Position numbers and translations under genes: made by a program. A stretch of DNA of 64,000 nucleotides from positions 111,597,088-111,661,087 of the forward strand of contig CM065300.1 of assembly GCA_032871835.1 (NCBI GenBank), read 5' to 3'. This DNA is from Dipteronia dyeriana. Its lineage: Eukaryota; Streptophyta; Magnoliopsida; Sapindales; Sapindaceae. Numbering within the stretch: the first letter of the stretch is position 1; each line of letters starts with the position of its first letter. This document shows positions 33,922 through 46,073 of the stretch, in pieces. The notes under the pieces were generated by a model, which was not told the origin of the DNA, did not search any database, and saw only the letters and a program-made list of their open reading frames with translations.

Positions 33922-35445
33922 TTGTTCTTGTGAAATAAGATGCTATAAACATACAAAAGTGAGTGAAAGACAAAACAAGCTTATTAGTCACAAATATATA
34001 AAACAATTACGTATGACTTAAGAATGAATCATCATGCAAGACAAAGATAGTGAGTAATATCTTACAAGTATAATTAAGTCAAAATATGCCAACATGTAAC
34101 AAATGAAGCATGTGAACATATCATAAAAGAGAACAATGTCTAGCATACAATGCTCCCCCTTGATAAATGCTATAACTAAGATCAATGATAGCATAAGGTT
34201 CACAAGGAAGTTCACACAATCACACATTCAAGAAATTTGAAGAAATATCAACAAAATAAGCTTCAAATGCTAAGAGAGATACATAAAGATTTTTCAAGTT
34301 CTCTCATAATTCTTCAAGAATTGGAATGATATCATCATACTCATAAACAAAGTGTGTGTGTGAGAGATATGCTTCAAATATATATCAAGAAGTAGTTTGA
34401 TAATCAACATGCAAACAATTTCCAACAATTATTCATCTTAAGCTTTTTCCATAAAAAGTCAAATCAATTATCATCTGGAATTTTTGCTTTTAAAAGAATA
34501 GATTTTCAACATATGAGCATGTGTGTGCTTGTGACTCGTCATTTCGTTTCTGTTTTTCAACCCGAGCTCATTTGATTTTCAACTAAACTCCCTTTTAAGC
34601 CTTCCTCCTTTTCTTTTTAGGCTTTGAATCAAAGAGATTTTTTTTAATGATTTCATTTCAACACTTCTTTGATTTTTCCATTTTTTAACATAAACAAAAT
34701 TTAACTTCATGACGGCTTTCACTCATCACAATGGTGTAGCTCTTTCCAACATTGGGTAGCTTTCACAATTAATGTGTGTAGCCCTTTCCATGAAAATGCT
34801 CGTTGAGTTCTATGTAATTGCCGAAGCAAAATGGATACTAACTATAGGTCATTTTAAATGTACATGAGCATAAGAACTTCAAGGTGTATCCAATGTTTAC
34901 ATATTAGTAAAGTCAACCTACTAGCAAAACATGTAAGAGAAGCAAGGTGCAATTTTAGAAAACCAAGATTTTATGGCTTATAAGCACATGATCTAAGAGC
35001 AATAAGTAGAGACTTATTCAAGATCATTACTTCTCTAATGAATAGCTTTCAAAGAATATGAAGCTCATATTTTCAAAAGTAATGCCACTCATTATACTAA
35101 ACACAAACAATCATCAAAGTTAAGATCAATGTGAACAATATCACTATTAGATCCTCAAATAGCAAATGTCAATGAGAATCATATGTATGCTATACAAAAT
35201 TATCTAATATGACATGCTATGAGATGTATGTCAAAAATTGAGTCAAAAGATGAATATCGAAGAGAACATGCAATAGAGTATAGAGATACTTTTTTGCAAT
35301 TCATATTCACCAAATATCATACTTCTGCCCTTTTTATGAGCACTCTTGCTTTGAATGTCCTCATGACACCAAGTTGACGATGTTTCACAACAAGAGTATA
35401 AAAAGCATAATATCTCAACCCAATCAACACATATAACAAAAGAAC
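33922..35445 (-). other. gene-free interior of the minus copy
   Basis: About 1.5 kb between the gag stop and the 3'-proximal ORF, AT-rich, with no frame worth calling. It includes an internal purine-rich tract (minus-strand TCAAGGGGGAGCATTG near 34145-34160) and a short cluster of 'gtagctctttccaacatt' variants (34730-34800). The region is conserved in the plus copy at 39132-40316, so it belongs to the element. Confidence 0.6.
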
Positions 35446-36482
35446 TTATTTAAAGTTAATCGGTAATTTTTGACCAACATAACAATCATGAAGTGAGATA
35501 ACCAAGTTCATATCAATACATGGAGTATTCAAAGCTACCAAGCAAGAATTCTCAACACAATTGATATATAGCCTCAAAGCTATCTCACATGTGCTTCTTA
35601 TTTTAGTGATAAGAGCATTCACCCTTGAACCACTTGTTCTTGGGTGTACACAAACATTTCCAATATCATCATTGACAACAATGTTAAATCTAGAGTAAAG
35701 TCTTTCAATGACTTGATTAACAAGAATATCATTAACACACACTTCCTTAACATTTTCAACACAAGCTTTGTTAAGTTGAACAAGATTAGAATTCGTTCTA
35801 CTCGACAACTTCTTCTCATGCTTAGAAAAATTATCGACTTTCTCAACTTTCAAGGCCTTAGCATGTTCAAGTTGAAGTTTAATCTCCTTATCCTTATATT
35901 CATTTCCTAATTTGCATTTTTCAATATATTTATAACACCTAAGCTTAATGTGACCTATTGTGTTGTAATAATGGCAAATTGGAATAAAAGATGAGATTGT
36001 ACCTTTTGGAGTTGAACTAGCTTCACTAGGAGTTTACAAAGATACCTTGTTTGCCAACTTCTTATTGGCTTTTGATCATCTCTTCTTGTGTGGTCTCTTA
36101 TCAATCACGACTTCATCAAAGTGTGTAGGAAGTGATGCTTCCAAAAGATCCTCTTCAACTACCAAGTCATCTTTACCACTATGAGAGTTAACTAGATTCC
36201 TAACACTAGACACACTAACCGAATCATTCACTAAATCTTTGATAGCCTCTTTAGCCGTATCTATCTCTTCCATCAATTCTTGTTCTCTCTTCCTCAAAGA
36301 AGATATCACATTATCCTTCTTAAGTTTAATCATTTCAAGTTCTCTAAACTTCTTCATAATATCACCTTTTTCACCAAGAAGTCTACAAGTAACAACCATA
36401 AACTCATCTAGTTTCTTCTTGATCAAATTATCCTTCTCAACTACTTCTCTTTGAGTATTGTCTCTAGCTTCTGCAAGCTTTT
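35446..36482 (-). pseudogene. gag: C-terminal gag: coiled coil, second zinc knuckle, unrecognised extension
   Basis: One minus-strand frame runs from about 36426 to 35446 with two stops (near 36076 and 36030). First comes a coiled-coil-like, charged segment (GEKGDIMKKFRELEMIKLKK). Then a degenerate knuckle ICHYYNTIGHIKLRC, a decayed CHxC-type knuckle in which the second Cys is Tyr; this second knuckle is usual in Sirevirus gag. After it, where autonomous Sireviruses go on to the protease, there are about 160 residues with no resemblance I can place: a basic stretch, then VCVHPRTSGSRVNAL and three spaced Cys, ending INFK and a stop. No DSG protease motif is present. Confidence 0.65.
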
Positions 36483-37638
36483 CTATATTTTCAACAACTC
36501 AAGATTAGTAGGAATGGAACTAGAGTTTCCATCATGATTTGTATCAAGGTTCTTATTCAAAGATATTGTACTACCAATATCTAGTGAAGAATGAGAAGCT
36601 GTTAGAGTTACAAAGTTGCTCACCAACTCTTCATCACTTGAAGACTCACTCTTAGAGCTCTCATTATCACTAGAATTATCATCACTCCATGTAGCCGCCA
36701 ACACTTTGCCTTTTTTGTCTTTCTTAGATGGCTTCTTGGTGCACTCACTAGCAAAGTGACCAAAACCTTGACAATTATAGCATTGAACCTCTTTCTTGTT
36801 CACGGCTTGACTATTCTTCACAATCCTTGGAGATGATGTTCTCTTGAAGAAGACTTGCCTTTAGGTTTGGCATTCTTCTTTAGAAACTTCTTGAACCTTC
36901 TAACTAAGTGTGCCATTTCTTCTTTTTCATCATCACTCTCCTCTTCAATAGCATTGAGAGCAATTCCCTTACTCTTGATCTTTGGCTTCAAGCACATCTC
37001 ATAAGTTTGGAGAGACCCAAGCAACTCATCGATGTTCATACTATCCACATCCTTGCTTTCCTCAATGACCGTCACCTTTGGTTTAAATCTCTTAGGAAGA
37101 TACCTAAGGATTTTCCAATTTAAATGCTCTTTTGAGATAGGTACTCCAAGTGCTTGACATTGGTTAGCTATGTTAAGAAGCCGGAATTGGAAGTCTTCAA
37201 ACTTTTCTTCCTCACCCATACTTAAACCTTTAAATTGTGATGCCAACATTTGAAGCCTTGATTTCTTCACCGCTAAGGTTCCTTCATTAGTAACTTGGAG
37301 AGTATCCCAAGCTTCCTTTGTGGATTCAAGATTTTGAACGTAGGAGAATTGATGCCCATCAACTCCTTCAAAGATGGCATCCATAGCATGATGGTGCCAT
37401 TTAGCAACCTTAAACTCATTCATTTCCATTCACTCATTAGCTTGAGTATCATGGTTCCATCCTCTTGAACCTTGGTAGGAGGAATATAACCTTCTTCCAC
37501 TGCCATCAAAGCTCTTTCATCAATAAAACGGATGTAGGCTTTCATCCTACACTTCCAATACCCAAAGTTAGTGCCATAAAGTAATGGTGGCCTAGTATTT
37601 GAGGCTCCTTCTTCCATTACATCATCTTGTAAACCCAT
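36483..37638 (-). pseudogene. gag: gag N-terminal half (UBN2-type capsid and CCHC knuckle), minus copy
   Basis: Starts at the ATG at 37638 (MGLQDDVMEEGASNTRPP), with the Sirevirus-type opening RPPLLYGTNFGYWKCRMKAY. The UBN2 capsid region follows (AWDTLQVTNEGTLAVKKSRL, LNIANQCQALGVP, ILRYLPKRFKPKVTVIEE), then EEMAHLVRRFKKFLKK and an intact CCHC knuckle CYNCQGFGHFASEC near 36780. Frameshifts occur at about 37425 and 36820. It lies 71 bases from the PBS. Element C encodes a clearly related gag at 59911. Confidence 0.85.
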
Positions 37639-37708
37639 GACCTCAAACTCCTTACAAAAACCGTGAAAGTATAACCCCGGACTCACACTAAGTGCAATCT
37701 AGTGTCCT

Positions 37709-37720
37709 GCTCTGATACCA
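37709..37720 (-). promoter_or_regulatory. primer-binding site of the minus copy
   Basis: The minus strand reads TGGTATCAGAGC, complementary to initiator-Met tRNA, two bases from the LTR end at 37723. Confidence 0.9.
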
Positions 37721-37722
37721 AT

Positions 37723-39131
37723 TGAAAATACAATCACAGTTAAATGCTCAAGGCTAACCTAGAAGAGAGGATTTTCGACTCCCTTAGAAACAAACAATAG
37801 TTTGTCCCTCTAGATTGCTTGTATCACAATATATATATTAATTAAATATAAACACAATGAAAGTGTGATACAAACAAATAATTGTTACACATACACAATC
37901 AATATTATAAAGAGGAAGTCAACATATATAAAGAGTTCTATCCACAATACAAATATTAAAGAGATAGGGATGGAGAAAAGTTGACACAAGATGTAACGTG
38001 GTAAACCTCTGAAGAGGAAACATCCACGGGATAGCAGCCACCGGCAAACAAAATCCACTAGTAGATAAGACAAGTACAATCTCTCAAGTGACCTCTTCAC
38101 CTAGAAACTACCCTCCTATCCTACTTTAGAAGTTGCCGCCCTAAGCTCAACAATCCGAGGCTTCACACCTCTTGTCAAGACTTCCTTGCTCACCTTATCC
38201 GGATCTTCACAACCCAAGGCAAGACATCTTACTCAACTATCCGAGTCTTCCCGACTCTAGTCAAGACTTCCTTGCTCACCTATCCGAGTTCTCCCAACTC
38301 TAGGCAAGAGTTCTTGCTCGACTATCCAAGGCTTAACACCTCTAGCCAAGACTTCCTTGCTCAACAATCTGAGGCTTCACACCTCTTGCCAAGACTTCTT
38401 GCTCAACACCATAGGTCTCACACTTATTGTCAAGACTTCCTTCTCACAAGGCATCTAGGTGATCATTAATGCAAAACACAAACAAGCACGCAACATAGAA
38501 TGCTATGATCAACACATCCTATGGAAAATATTAGACATGAGCATGAATGCACAAATCACATATAGTCTAGTCAATCATGCATGAGTAGTCAATCTAGATT
38601 ATGTAAGATATGATCAACATTAATCACAAACTAGATTCATGCATATATCTAAACTTGAATCACAAGATATGATCAACAAATCACAAGATCAAGTTTAAAT
38701 CATAAAAACCTAAAACATGCTAAAATCATATGACAACGTCAAATAGATCTATGCAAAAGTTCTAGATCATATTCCTAATCATAGATTCAACAAATCACAT
38801 GAATAGCTCAAAAGAACATAAGCACATGTATTATGTGAGAATTTCGGCCAAGAGAGCCTAATACATGTGAAGAACTATTTTTCTCAAAATCAATCAATCA
38901 AAGATCATCAAATAATTCTAGAATCAAATCTAGCACAATACAATCCCAAACATGTGATAACATAGGCAAAATCAAAACCTAACTCAACATGTATGATTTC
39001 AATTGAAATTCAACCTAGCTTTGAAAGTGTTCAAAACACAAATCAAAACACTCACAATATACAAATATATGTAAAAGAAGAAAACCCAAGGCAATTGACC
39101 AAGTTTTAAAAGAAAACTTAGAGAGAAAATC
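37723..39131 (-). repeat. 5' LTR of the minus copy, truncated
   Basis: The LTR end TTTTCA is at 37723. Similarity to the 3' LTR at 29806-32416 runs without a break to about 39131 ('agagagaaaatca') and then stops. About 1.2 kb of the LTR start is missing. It contains the minisatellite (38140-38455). Confidence 0.85.
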
Positions 39132-40316
39132 ATTACTTTTGAAAATATGAGCTTCATATTCTTTGAAAGCTACTCATTAGAGAAGTAACGATCTTGAATA
39201 AGTCTCTACCTATTGCTTTTAGATCATGTGCTTATAAGCCATAAAATCTTGGATTTCTAAATTGCACCTTGCTTCTCTTATATGTTTTGCTAGTAGGTTG
39301 AGTTTACTAATATGTAAACTTTGGATACACCTTGAAGTTTTTATGCTTAAGTACATTTAAAATGACCTATGGTTAGTATCCGTTTTGCTTCGGTAAATAC
39401 ATAGAACTTAACGAGCACCTTCATGGAAAGGGCTACACACATTGGTTGTGAAAGCTACCTAATGTTGGAAAGAGCTACACCATTGTGATGAGTGAAAGCC
39501 GCCATGAAGTGAATTTTGTTTATGTTAAAAAAAATGGAAAAATCAATGAAGTGTTGAAATGGAATCATGAAAAGAAAAAATTCTTTGATTCAAAGTATAA
39601 AAAGAAATGGAGGAAGGCTTAAAAAGGAGTATAGTTGAAAATCAAATGAGCTCGGGTTGAAAAACAGAAATGGGATGATGAGCCACATGCACACACACGC
39701 TTATATGTTGAAATCTATTCTCTTAAAAGCAAAAATTCCGGATGATAATCGGTTTCAATTTTTATGCAAAAAGCTTAAGATGAATAGTTGTTTGAAATTG
39801 TTTGCATGTTGATTATCAAACTACTTCTTGATATATATTTGAAGCATATCTCTCTCACACTCATAAACAAAACACACACACACTTTGTTTATGAGTATGA
39901 TGATATTTAGCAATTGTTGAAAAATTATGAGAGAACTTAAAAAATCTTTGTGTATCTCTCTTAGCATATGAAGCTTATTTTGTTGATATTTCTTCAAATT
40001 GCTTGAATGTGTGATTGTGTGAACATCTTTGTGAACTTTATGCTATCATTGATTTTAGTTATAGCATCTATCAAGGGGGAGCATTGTATGCTAGACATTG
40101 TTCTCTTTTATGATATGTTCACATGCTTCATTTTGTTTCATGTTGGCATATTTTGACTTAATGATACTTGTAAGATATTACTCACTATCTTTGTCTTGCA
40201 TAGTGATTCATTCTTAATTCATATGTCTTTATTTTTATATCTTTGTGACTAAAATGCTTGTTTTACCTTTCACTCACTTTTGTTGTATGTATATAGCATT
40301 TTATAACATAAGAAAA
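39132..40316 (+). other. gene-free interior of the plus copy
   Basis: It is the reverse complement of about 33922-35070 of the minus copy and starts abruptly at the deletion junction 39131/39132, where only CA could be shared. It keeps the internal purine tract TCAAGGGGGAGCATTG (near 40069-40084). No gene is seen. Confidence 0.72.
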
Positions 40317-41378
40317 ATGGGAAGAACTAAGATTACCAGAAGTGGAAATCAATTGAATCCCATTGTGATAGCCAAGTCTACCTCAAAAGGATCCAAAGCT
40401 TCAAGGACAAAAGATTTAGGGATCTTTGGAACAAAGAAGATATTTCAAGAGAGAGGCATTGGCTTTGGTAAGTGTAAAGATTCTTATGTTCTTAAATGCT
40501 TAAAGGATAGAAATTGGGAATCTTAGGTGAGCATGTTAGGAGTTGTAAATGATACTCTTGTTAAAGAGTTTTATCTTGAATATAGGGAAAGTGCCACTTT
40601 ATTAGATGCATTGATGGAAATTAAGGGTGTTATGTTTAGAGTTAACTAGGAAAACATTAACAAGTTTCTTGGGCTATCTAATGATATAGATTCTAGTTGT
40701 CTAGATGTGGATGTCATTGAGAATCTAAATATAATGGGTAGAACTCTTTGTGACAATGCTTCTTTTGAGTGGAAAAGTAGAGCATATATTAGTCAACATG
40801 AGTTAACTAAGGATAGTGCATTTTGGCATCTATTCATATGCACTAACATTATTGGATCTTTGAATTCAACCAAGTTGAATAAGGACAAGATCAAAATGGT
40901 GTATGCCTTGGTAACTAATCAACCTATAAACCTTGGAGATCTTCTCAAGTATTACATTGATAGTCCGGCTTTCTCTACTGGAGGTGGCAAAAAGCTTGCA
41001 TTACCAGGGTTCATTACACCATTGTGTTTAGCTCTTGGGATTAAGAGTATAGAAGATGATGTGTTAGTTCAACCCTTGGAAAAGTATTTTGATAAACGTG
41101 TGTCATACATGTCATATAAGAATAAGGGTAAGACAGGTGATACTTTTGGACTATTTAGTAGTTCTTAAGTTGATAGTCATGTGATTAGCACAAACATTCT
41201 TCCAGATTGGGCTATACAATTGAAAGAGAAGGTTGATGAACTTAGTACTATAGTTGTTCAACAAGATGCTAGGATAAAAGAGTTAGAGGAGTGCATTGCT
41301 ACAAGTTCAAGACCACCTCTCAAGCATTATGTTAGATCAACTACTCGCACAACTTTCTTTGGTGGAACAAGTAGCTAG
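40317..41378 (+). pseudogene. 3'-proximal ORF resembling the 'putative plant transposon protein' domain (plus copy)
   Basis: A single frame from the ATG at 40317 (MGRTKITRSGNQ) to 41378, about 353 codons, broken only by in-frame stops near 40524, 40650 and 41166. Comparison with the minus copy shows that the first (Trp codon in ESWVSM) and the third (Gln codon) arose by single transitions, while the second lies at a less similar spot. Visible blocks: KKIFQERGIGFGKC, INKFLGLSNDID, IMGRTLCDNASFEW, AFWHLFICTNIIGS, ALVTNQPINLGDLL, LPGFITPLCLALGI, a coiled-coil-like LKEKVDELSTIVVQQDARI and a basic tail. No transmembrane segment is visible, so the position fits the envelope-like ORF of Sireviruses but the content does not suggest a membrane protein. 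Confidence 0.62.
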
Positions 41379-41704
41379 TATTTGAGTCTTGAGGTTTATT
41401 TCTTAACCTTTGGCATCATTTAATGTAAAAAAGGGGGAGAAAGAGATGCTAGTTACTTAGTTTATTTTTATGTTGTTTTTGTGAACTTTTGAACTTTCAA
41501 TGGCATGTAATAATTAGTCTTAAGATTTGGTTAAGCATTCTTGTGTTTTGGCATGTATTGAAGGGGAGATACATGTATTTATGTACTTTATTGTATATTA
41601 TAACTCATTGTAATGTGAGGGAGTGATTTTGTGACCTATCTTCATTTTTATATTTGTAGTAAATGTATAGGTGTTTTGACATGGAATTTGCTAAGGGGGG
41701 AGAT
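41379..41704 (+). promoter_or_regulatory. multiple polypurine tracts before the 3' LTR
   Basis: Purine tracts AAAAAAGGGGGAGAAAGAGA (near 41428), GAAGGGGAGA (near 41560) and AAGGGGGGAGA (41693-41703). The last abuts the LTR start and is the functional candidate. Repeated polypurine tracts upstream of the 3' LTR are a known trait of Sireviruses. Confidence 0.75.
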
Positions 41705-44133
41705 TGTTAGGTTTTAGTTTGTGTTGGCATTAATTCCATATCAAAATGATGTTTACTTGCAATGATTTAGTTGTTTTGATTCATGATGATTCAAGTTTCA
41801 AAGAAGAAGGAACAACTAGTCAACGCAAGTTCAAAGTCTTCAAAGAGAAATGATGCAATATGGTTCTACAAAGGTATACTAAGACTTTATCTTTCTCTTA
41901 CAAGGCTTAGGCACACACACACAATTCATACATTTGTGTCCCTGCATCGTTGTGCACCACTATAGGCATACACACAATTCATACATTTGTGTCCCTATAT
42001 CATTGTGCACCATTATAGGCACACACTTACAATTTATTCATATGTGTCCCTGCATCGTTGTGCACCATGTATAACACATTCACACACTTGAAGATGAATG
42101 CTCATGCATTGGTATGGAAATAACATGTTTTGGAAAATGCATGATTGGAGACTATCTTTGTGTAGTTTGCATTCTAGTGTGAATTATGTTTATATGTATA
42201 TATGTTTGTATAACATGGATATTGAACTTCAATTTAGTCTTAAATCATTCTTGATTGAGTTCCGGTCATTTCGGTTACTCACACTATTGATTTCAAGTTC
42301 TAAGTCAAAAGATACTACACTTTCAACTTATGTTGCATACATTGTCTTCGTCTTCATATATCGAGTCGAATTATTATTTTCTGGGTTTAGTATATTATAT
42401 TTCCCTATCTGTGAGAGAGTTACGGTTTGTAATCTGCATACGGATTCGAATTCCTAGTTCGGAGGCCAAAGAGCGGTCAAAGAACGCGAGAGAAGTGCAA
42501 GGGAGTTGCACAATGGCCAAAGGCCATCAAATGGTGCAAGCCCGAGATGGCGCGTGGCCATCTTGGCAACAACTCCTTGCTGCCCCGAGATGCCCACGTG
42601 CCATCTCGGGGAAGCATTCTCAAAGAGGGCATTTTGGTCCTTTTGCTTCTATTCTTTCCCTCTCCTTTATATTTCCCTTCCCTCTCACATATTATTCTAA
42701 GAAGAAATTTAAAACTTGAGTGCAGAATTCTCACCTTCCAAACACCATAACTTCTTCATTGGAACTTCGATTTGAGTGATTCAAAGTTGAGAGTGTTTGT
42801 CTATTCATCCTCCATCTTTTCTTTGAAGGTTTGGGTTAGTTTTATTGCTGTTTTCAGAGTCTAAACCCACAAAAACGGGACTACACCGAAATCAACTATG
42901 GTATTGATTTTCTCTCAAAGTTTTCTTTTAAAACTTGGTCAAATGCCTTGGGTTTTCTTCTTCAACATATATATGTGTCTTGTGATTGTTTTGATTTAAG
43001 TTTTGAACTCATGTAAAGCTAGATTGAGTTTCAATTGAAATCTCACATGTTGAGTTATGTTTTGATTTTTATCTTTGTTTTCACATGTTTGGGATTGTAT
43101 TGTCCTAGCATTGATTCTAGGGCTATTTGATGATCTTTGATTGATTGATTTTGTGAAAAATTGTTCCTCACATGTATTAGGCTCTCTTTGGCTGAAATCT
43201 CACAATGATACATGTGCTTGTGTTCTTTTGAGCTATTCATGTGTTTTTTGTTGAATCTATGAATAGGAATAAGCTCTAGAACTTTAGCTTTAATCTAAAT
43301 GACTTTGTCACATGATTTTAGCATGTTTTTGTTTTATGAGATTTAAACTTGATTATGTGTTAATTGAACATATCTTGTGATTCAAGTTTTAGATTTATGC
43401 ATGTATCTAGGTTGTAATTAATGTTTAACATATCTTACATGATCTAGATGGATTAAACATGCATGATTGACTATACTACATTTGTTTTATGCATTCATGC
43501 TCATGTCTAGTTTTTTCCATAGGATGTGTTAATCATAACATTCTATATTACGTGCTTGTTTTCGTTTTGCATTCATGATCACCTAGAAGCCTTATGAGAA
43601 AGAAGTCTTGACAATAGGTGTGAGACATATGTTGTTGAGCAAGAAAGTCTTGGAAGAGGTGGGAGACCTCAGATTGTCAGGCAAGGAAGTCTTGACTAGT
43701 GTCGGGAGGACTCAGATAGTTGGGCAAAGAAGTCTTGCCTAGGGTCTTGAGGATTTGGAAGGGTGAGTGAGGAAGTCTTGACTATAGTCGGGAGAACTCG
43801 GATAGTTGAGCAGAAGTATTGCCTAGGGTCGTGAGGATCCGGAAGGGTGAGTGAGAAAGTCTTGACAAGAGGTGTGAGGCCTCGGATTGTTGAGCAAGAG
43901 GGCGACATCTTCATAAGCAGGATAAGAGGGTAGTTTCTAGGTGAAGAGGTCACTTGAGAGATTCTACTTGTCTTATCTTCTAGTGGATTTTGTTTGCCGG
44001 TGGTTGCTAACCCGTGGATGTTTCCTCTTCGGAGGTTTACCACATTATATCTTGAGTCGAAAAAGGTGTCTAACCTATTCACTCCCCCCCGCTCTAGGTT
44101 AGCCTTGAGCATTTAACCGTGTTTGTATTTTCA
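41705..44133 (+). repeat. 3' LTR of the plus copy
   Basis: 2429 bp from TGTTAGG to TTTTCA. It contains the GC-rich inverted repeats (42541-42616, with CCCCGAGATG/CATCTCGGGG arms) and the minisatellite (43595-43915). It is followed by target duplication AATTT and the resumed B-2 sequence. Confidence 0.88.
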
Positions 44134-44138
44134 AATTT

Positions 44139-44795
44139 TACCTACGACATGAATCTCTTATCCCTTGCCTTACATAAAGATTTTCTTAGCACTTTGAACA
44201 TCTTGCATCAGACATCGCAAAGTGTATTCCTTATTGTTCAAGGTGTAGTCCAACTTGAACTGATCAAAGGAATCCGATAATGAGTTGATGATCATGTCAT
44301 TTTTTGTCTCACCATCTATCTTAGCGCCATTGAGTTCAGCAATGTTGAGATGTGCTATGACTTTCATCATGTGATCTTTCACATCCTATCCAGGTTTCAT
44401 CCTAAGATTTCATGAACGCAATCACTGTCTCTCTCTTAGTCATCCTAGACTTCATAGCAAACATCTCTTCTAGAGACATCATTATATCGGCATCAATCTC
44501 CAATCCTTCATGTTGCTGCTGCAACACATCGATAATTGCAACAGAACCTCCAAGCGCAATGAAGGATGGTGGCCAAAATGTAACATTTAGCCATCTCATT
44601 TGAAGACTTTCAATGCCGATACTCGTCTCTTTGCTCCATAGTAGATTCCTTAGTAGGCGTAGGTGGTTTAGGAAGACACAAAATGAACTTATGCTTTTCA
44701 TCTTGCAACAACAACCCAATATTCCTTTTCCATGTAACAAAATTATCATTAGTTAAAGTATTATCTTTTATGATGTTGATTAGGGATGGGGTCAT
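44139..44795 (-). pseudogene. gag: element B-2 gag
   Basis: Starts at the ATG at 44795 (MTPSLINIIKDNTLTNDN) and follows the family gag: FVTWKRNIGLLLQ, ETDADIMMSLEEMFAMKSRM, MMKVIAHLNIAELNGAKIDG, DSFDQFKLDYTLNNKEYTL. A short insertion near 44535-44570 ('atcgataattgcaacagaacctcc') and a frameshift near 44400 disrupt it. The zinc knuckle and protease start once lay across the insertion point at 44138/27292. Confidence 0.8.
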
Positions 44796-46022
44796 GATTT
44801 TGTTTTGATAACAAAAATTATATAAGTAAACAATCATGATAAAGAACTTTAGAATATTTATTTTGAATTAAATAAAATAATTCAATCGTAAAATTCAACG
44901 GTGATCCAACACCCATAAATGTCACTCCTCCTTTGGGAGTTAGCACCATTTACTAGTTGGACTAGGTCCCACCTAATTGTTAACATAACAACCAACGTTT
45001 TCAATTTTAGCTTTGCAATTTTATTAACAAGAACTCTTGGGAGGATATTAATAAAATAACATTGAGTGTGTTACCAAGTTATCAACATTCAATATGTTCC
45101 CTCACGAATATCCCTCCTTTAGGAGTAGATATCGTTTGGGCCAATTGTCCAATCTATCCTTGTAAGGAAGTATCTTGCTAATTCCATTCATGAATATCCC
45201 TTGGGGGTTTATTGCATAAAACATAAAGCTTAACTAAACTTGGATTTTGTAGGTATTCCGAAACACCTTCTCCCACTCAATTGCTTAAGGCGTGTGATCG
45301 AATTCCAAAGAATGACTTACCAAGTTATCCCGATGACAATTAGATATCTAAACCATTCAATGCATGTTCATACCAAAAGAGATATATGTGTGGCACTCCT
45401 ATTCTACATGGATTGTTATCAAACAATGACAAGCATTGCAATATTTACGAAAATATAAATAGCTACAATTTTGGTACATCCTAGATAAGCAAGTAAATTG
45501 CATATTTCTTGGAATACAGATAACTTCTTTCTTGGTGAACAAGTCTTCACACGGTCGTTCTCCATTCGCGTACCCCTTGGCTACCAAAAGAGCTGCCATG
45601 CACAGCCCATTGTTTCCATATGGCTGTCGTGCGCAGCCTATGCCACAACAAACGTGGTTGCGTGCTAATTCGCTCACTCACTTGTTGCTATGGATCGCAC
45701 TGTCCCAAAATTGTCTCGGTTGCTTCCAATTCTTCAAACCTTCAAGTCTTCTATACTTGAATGTATTACAGAAGAATTTTCAATAATAAAATATTCCAGT
45801 TTTTTTAAATTAAAACTACATCAGTATTTTTAATACAATAAAGTACAGTTTTTTAATACAATATTTTTCTATAGTATTTTTATTACAATAAGAAAATAAA
45901 TAAAAAACTTAGCAACTACCAAGAAGAAAATTACAGCGATGATAGGCCACCATTCTTGTTATAATCCCAAAACAAAAATACATTAAAATTCTAGGACCAA
46001 AATCGAACAATAACAATCCACA

Positions 46023-46073
<51 letters not shown>

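Larger units (their letters stand above)
29806..39131 (-). mobile_element. pol-less Sirevirus-like retrotransposon (minus copy)
   Basis: Minus-strand order: truncated 5' LTR (39131-37723), PBS, gag with two zinc knuckles and an unrecognised extension (37638-35446), about 1.5 kb without genes, a second ORF (33921-32862), polypurine tract, 3' LTR (32416-29806). It is inserted in the left LTR of the plus copy; ATGAT at 29801-29805 would be the surviving target duplication. No protease, integrase, RT or RNase H is present anywhere in its 5.3-kb interior. Its movement would have required enzymes from an autonomous Sirevirus. Confidence 0.8.
27293..44133 (+). mobile_element. pol-less Sirevirus-like retrotransposon (plus copy), split by a minus copy of the same family
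   Basis: The outer ends are LTR ends in the same orientation: TGTTAGGTTTTAG at 27293 and GTATTTTCA at 44133. Target duplications are AACTT (27288-27292) and AATTT (44134-44138), one mutation apart. Removing 27293-44138 rejoins the B-2 sequence exactly as in the uninterrupted copy at 56360. The plus copy retains the left LTR to 29805, the 3' part of the interior (39132-41704) and the 3' LTR (41705-44133). Its PBS and gag were lost in the deletion that joined it to the nested minus copy. Confidence 0.85.
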
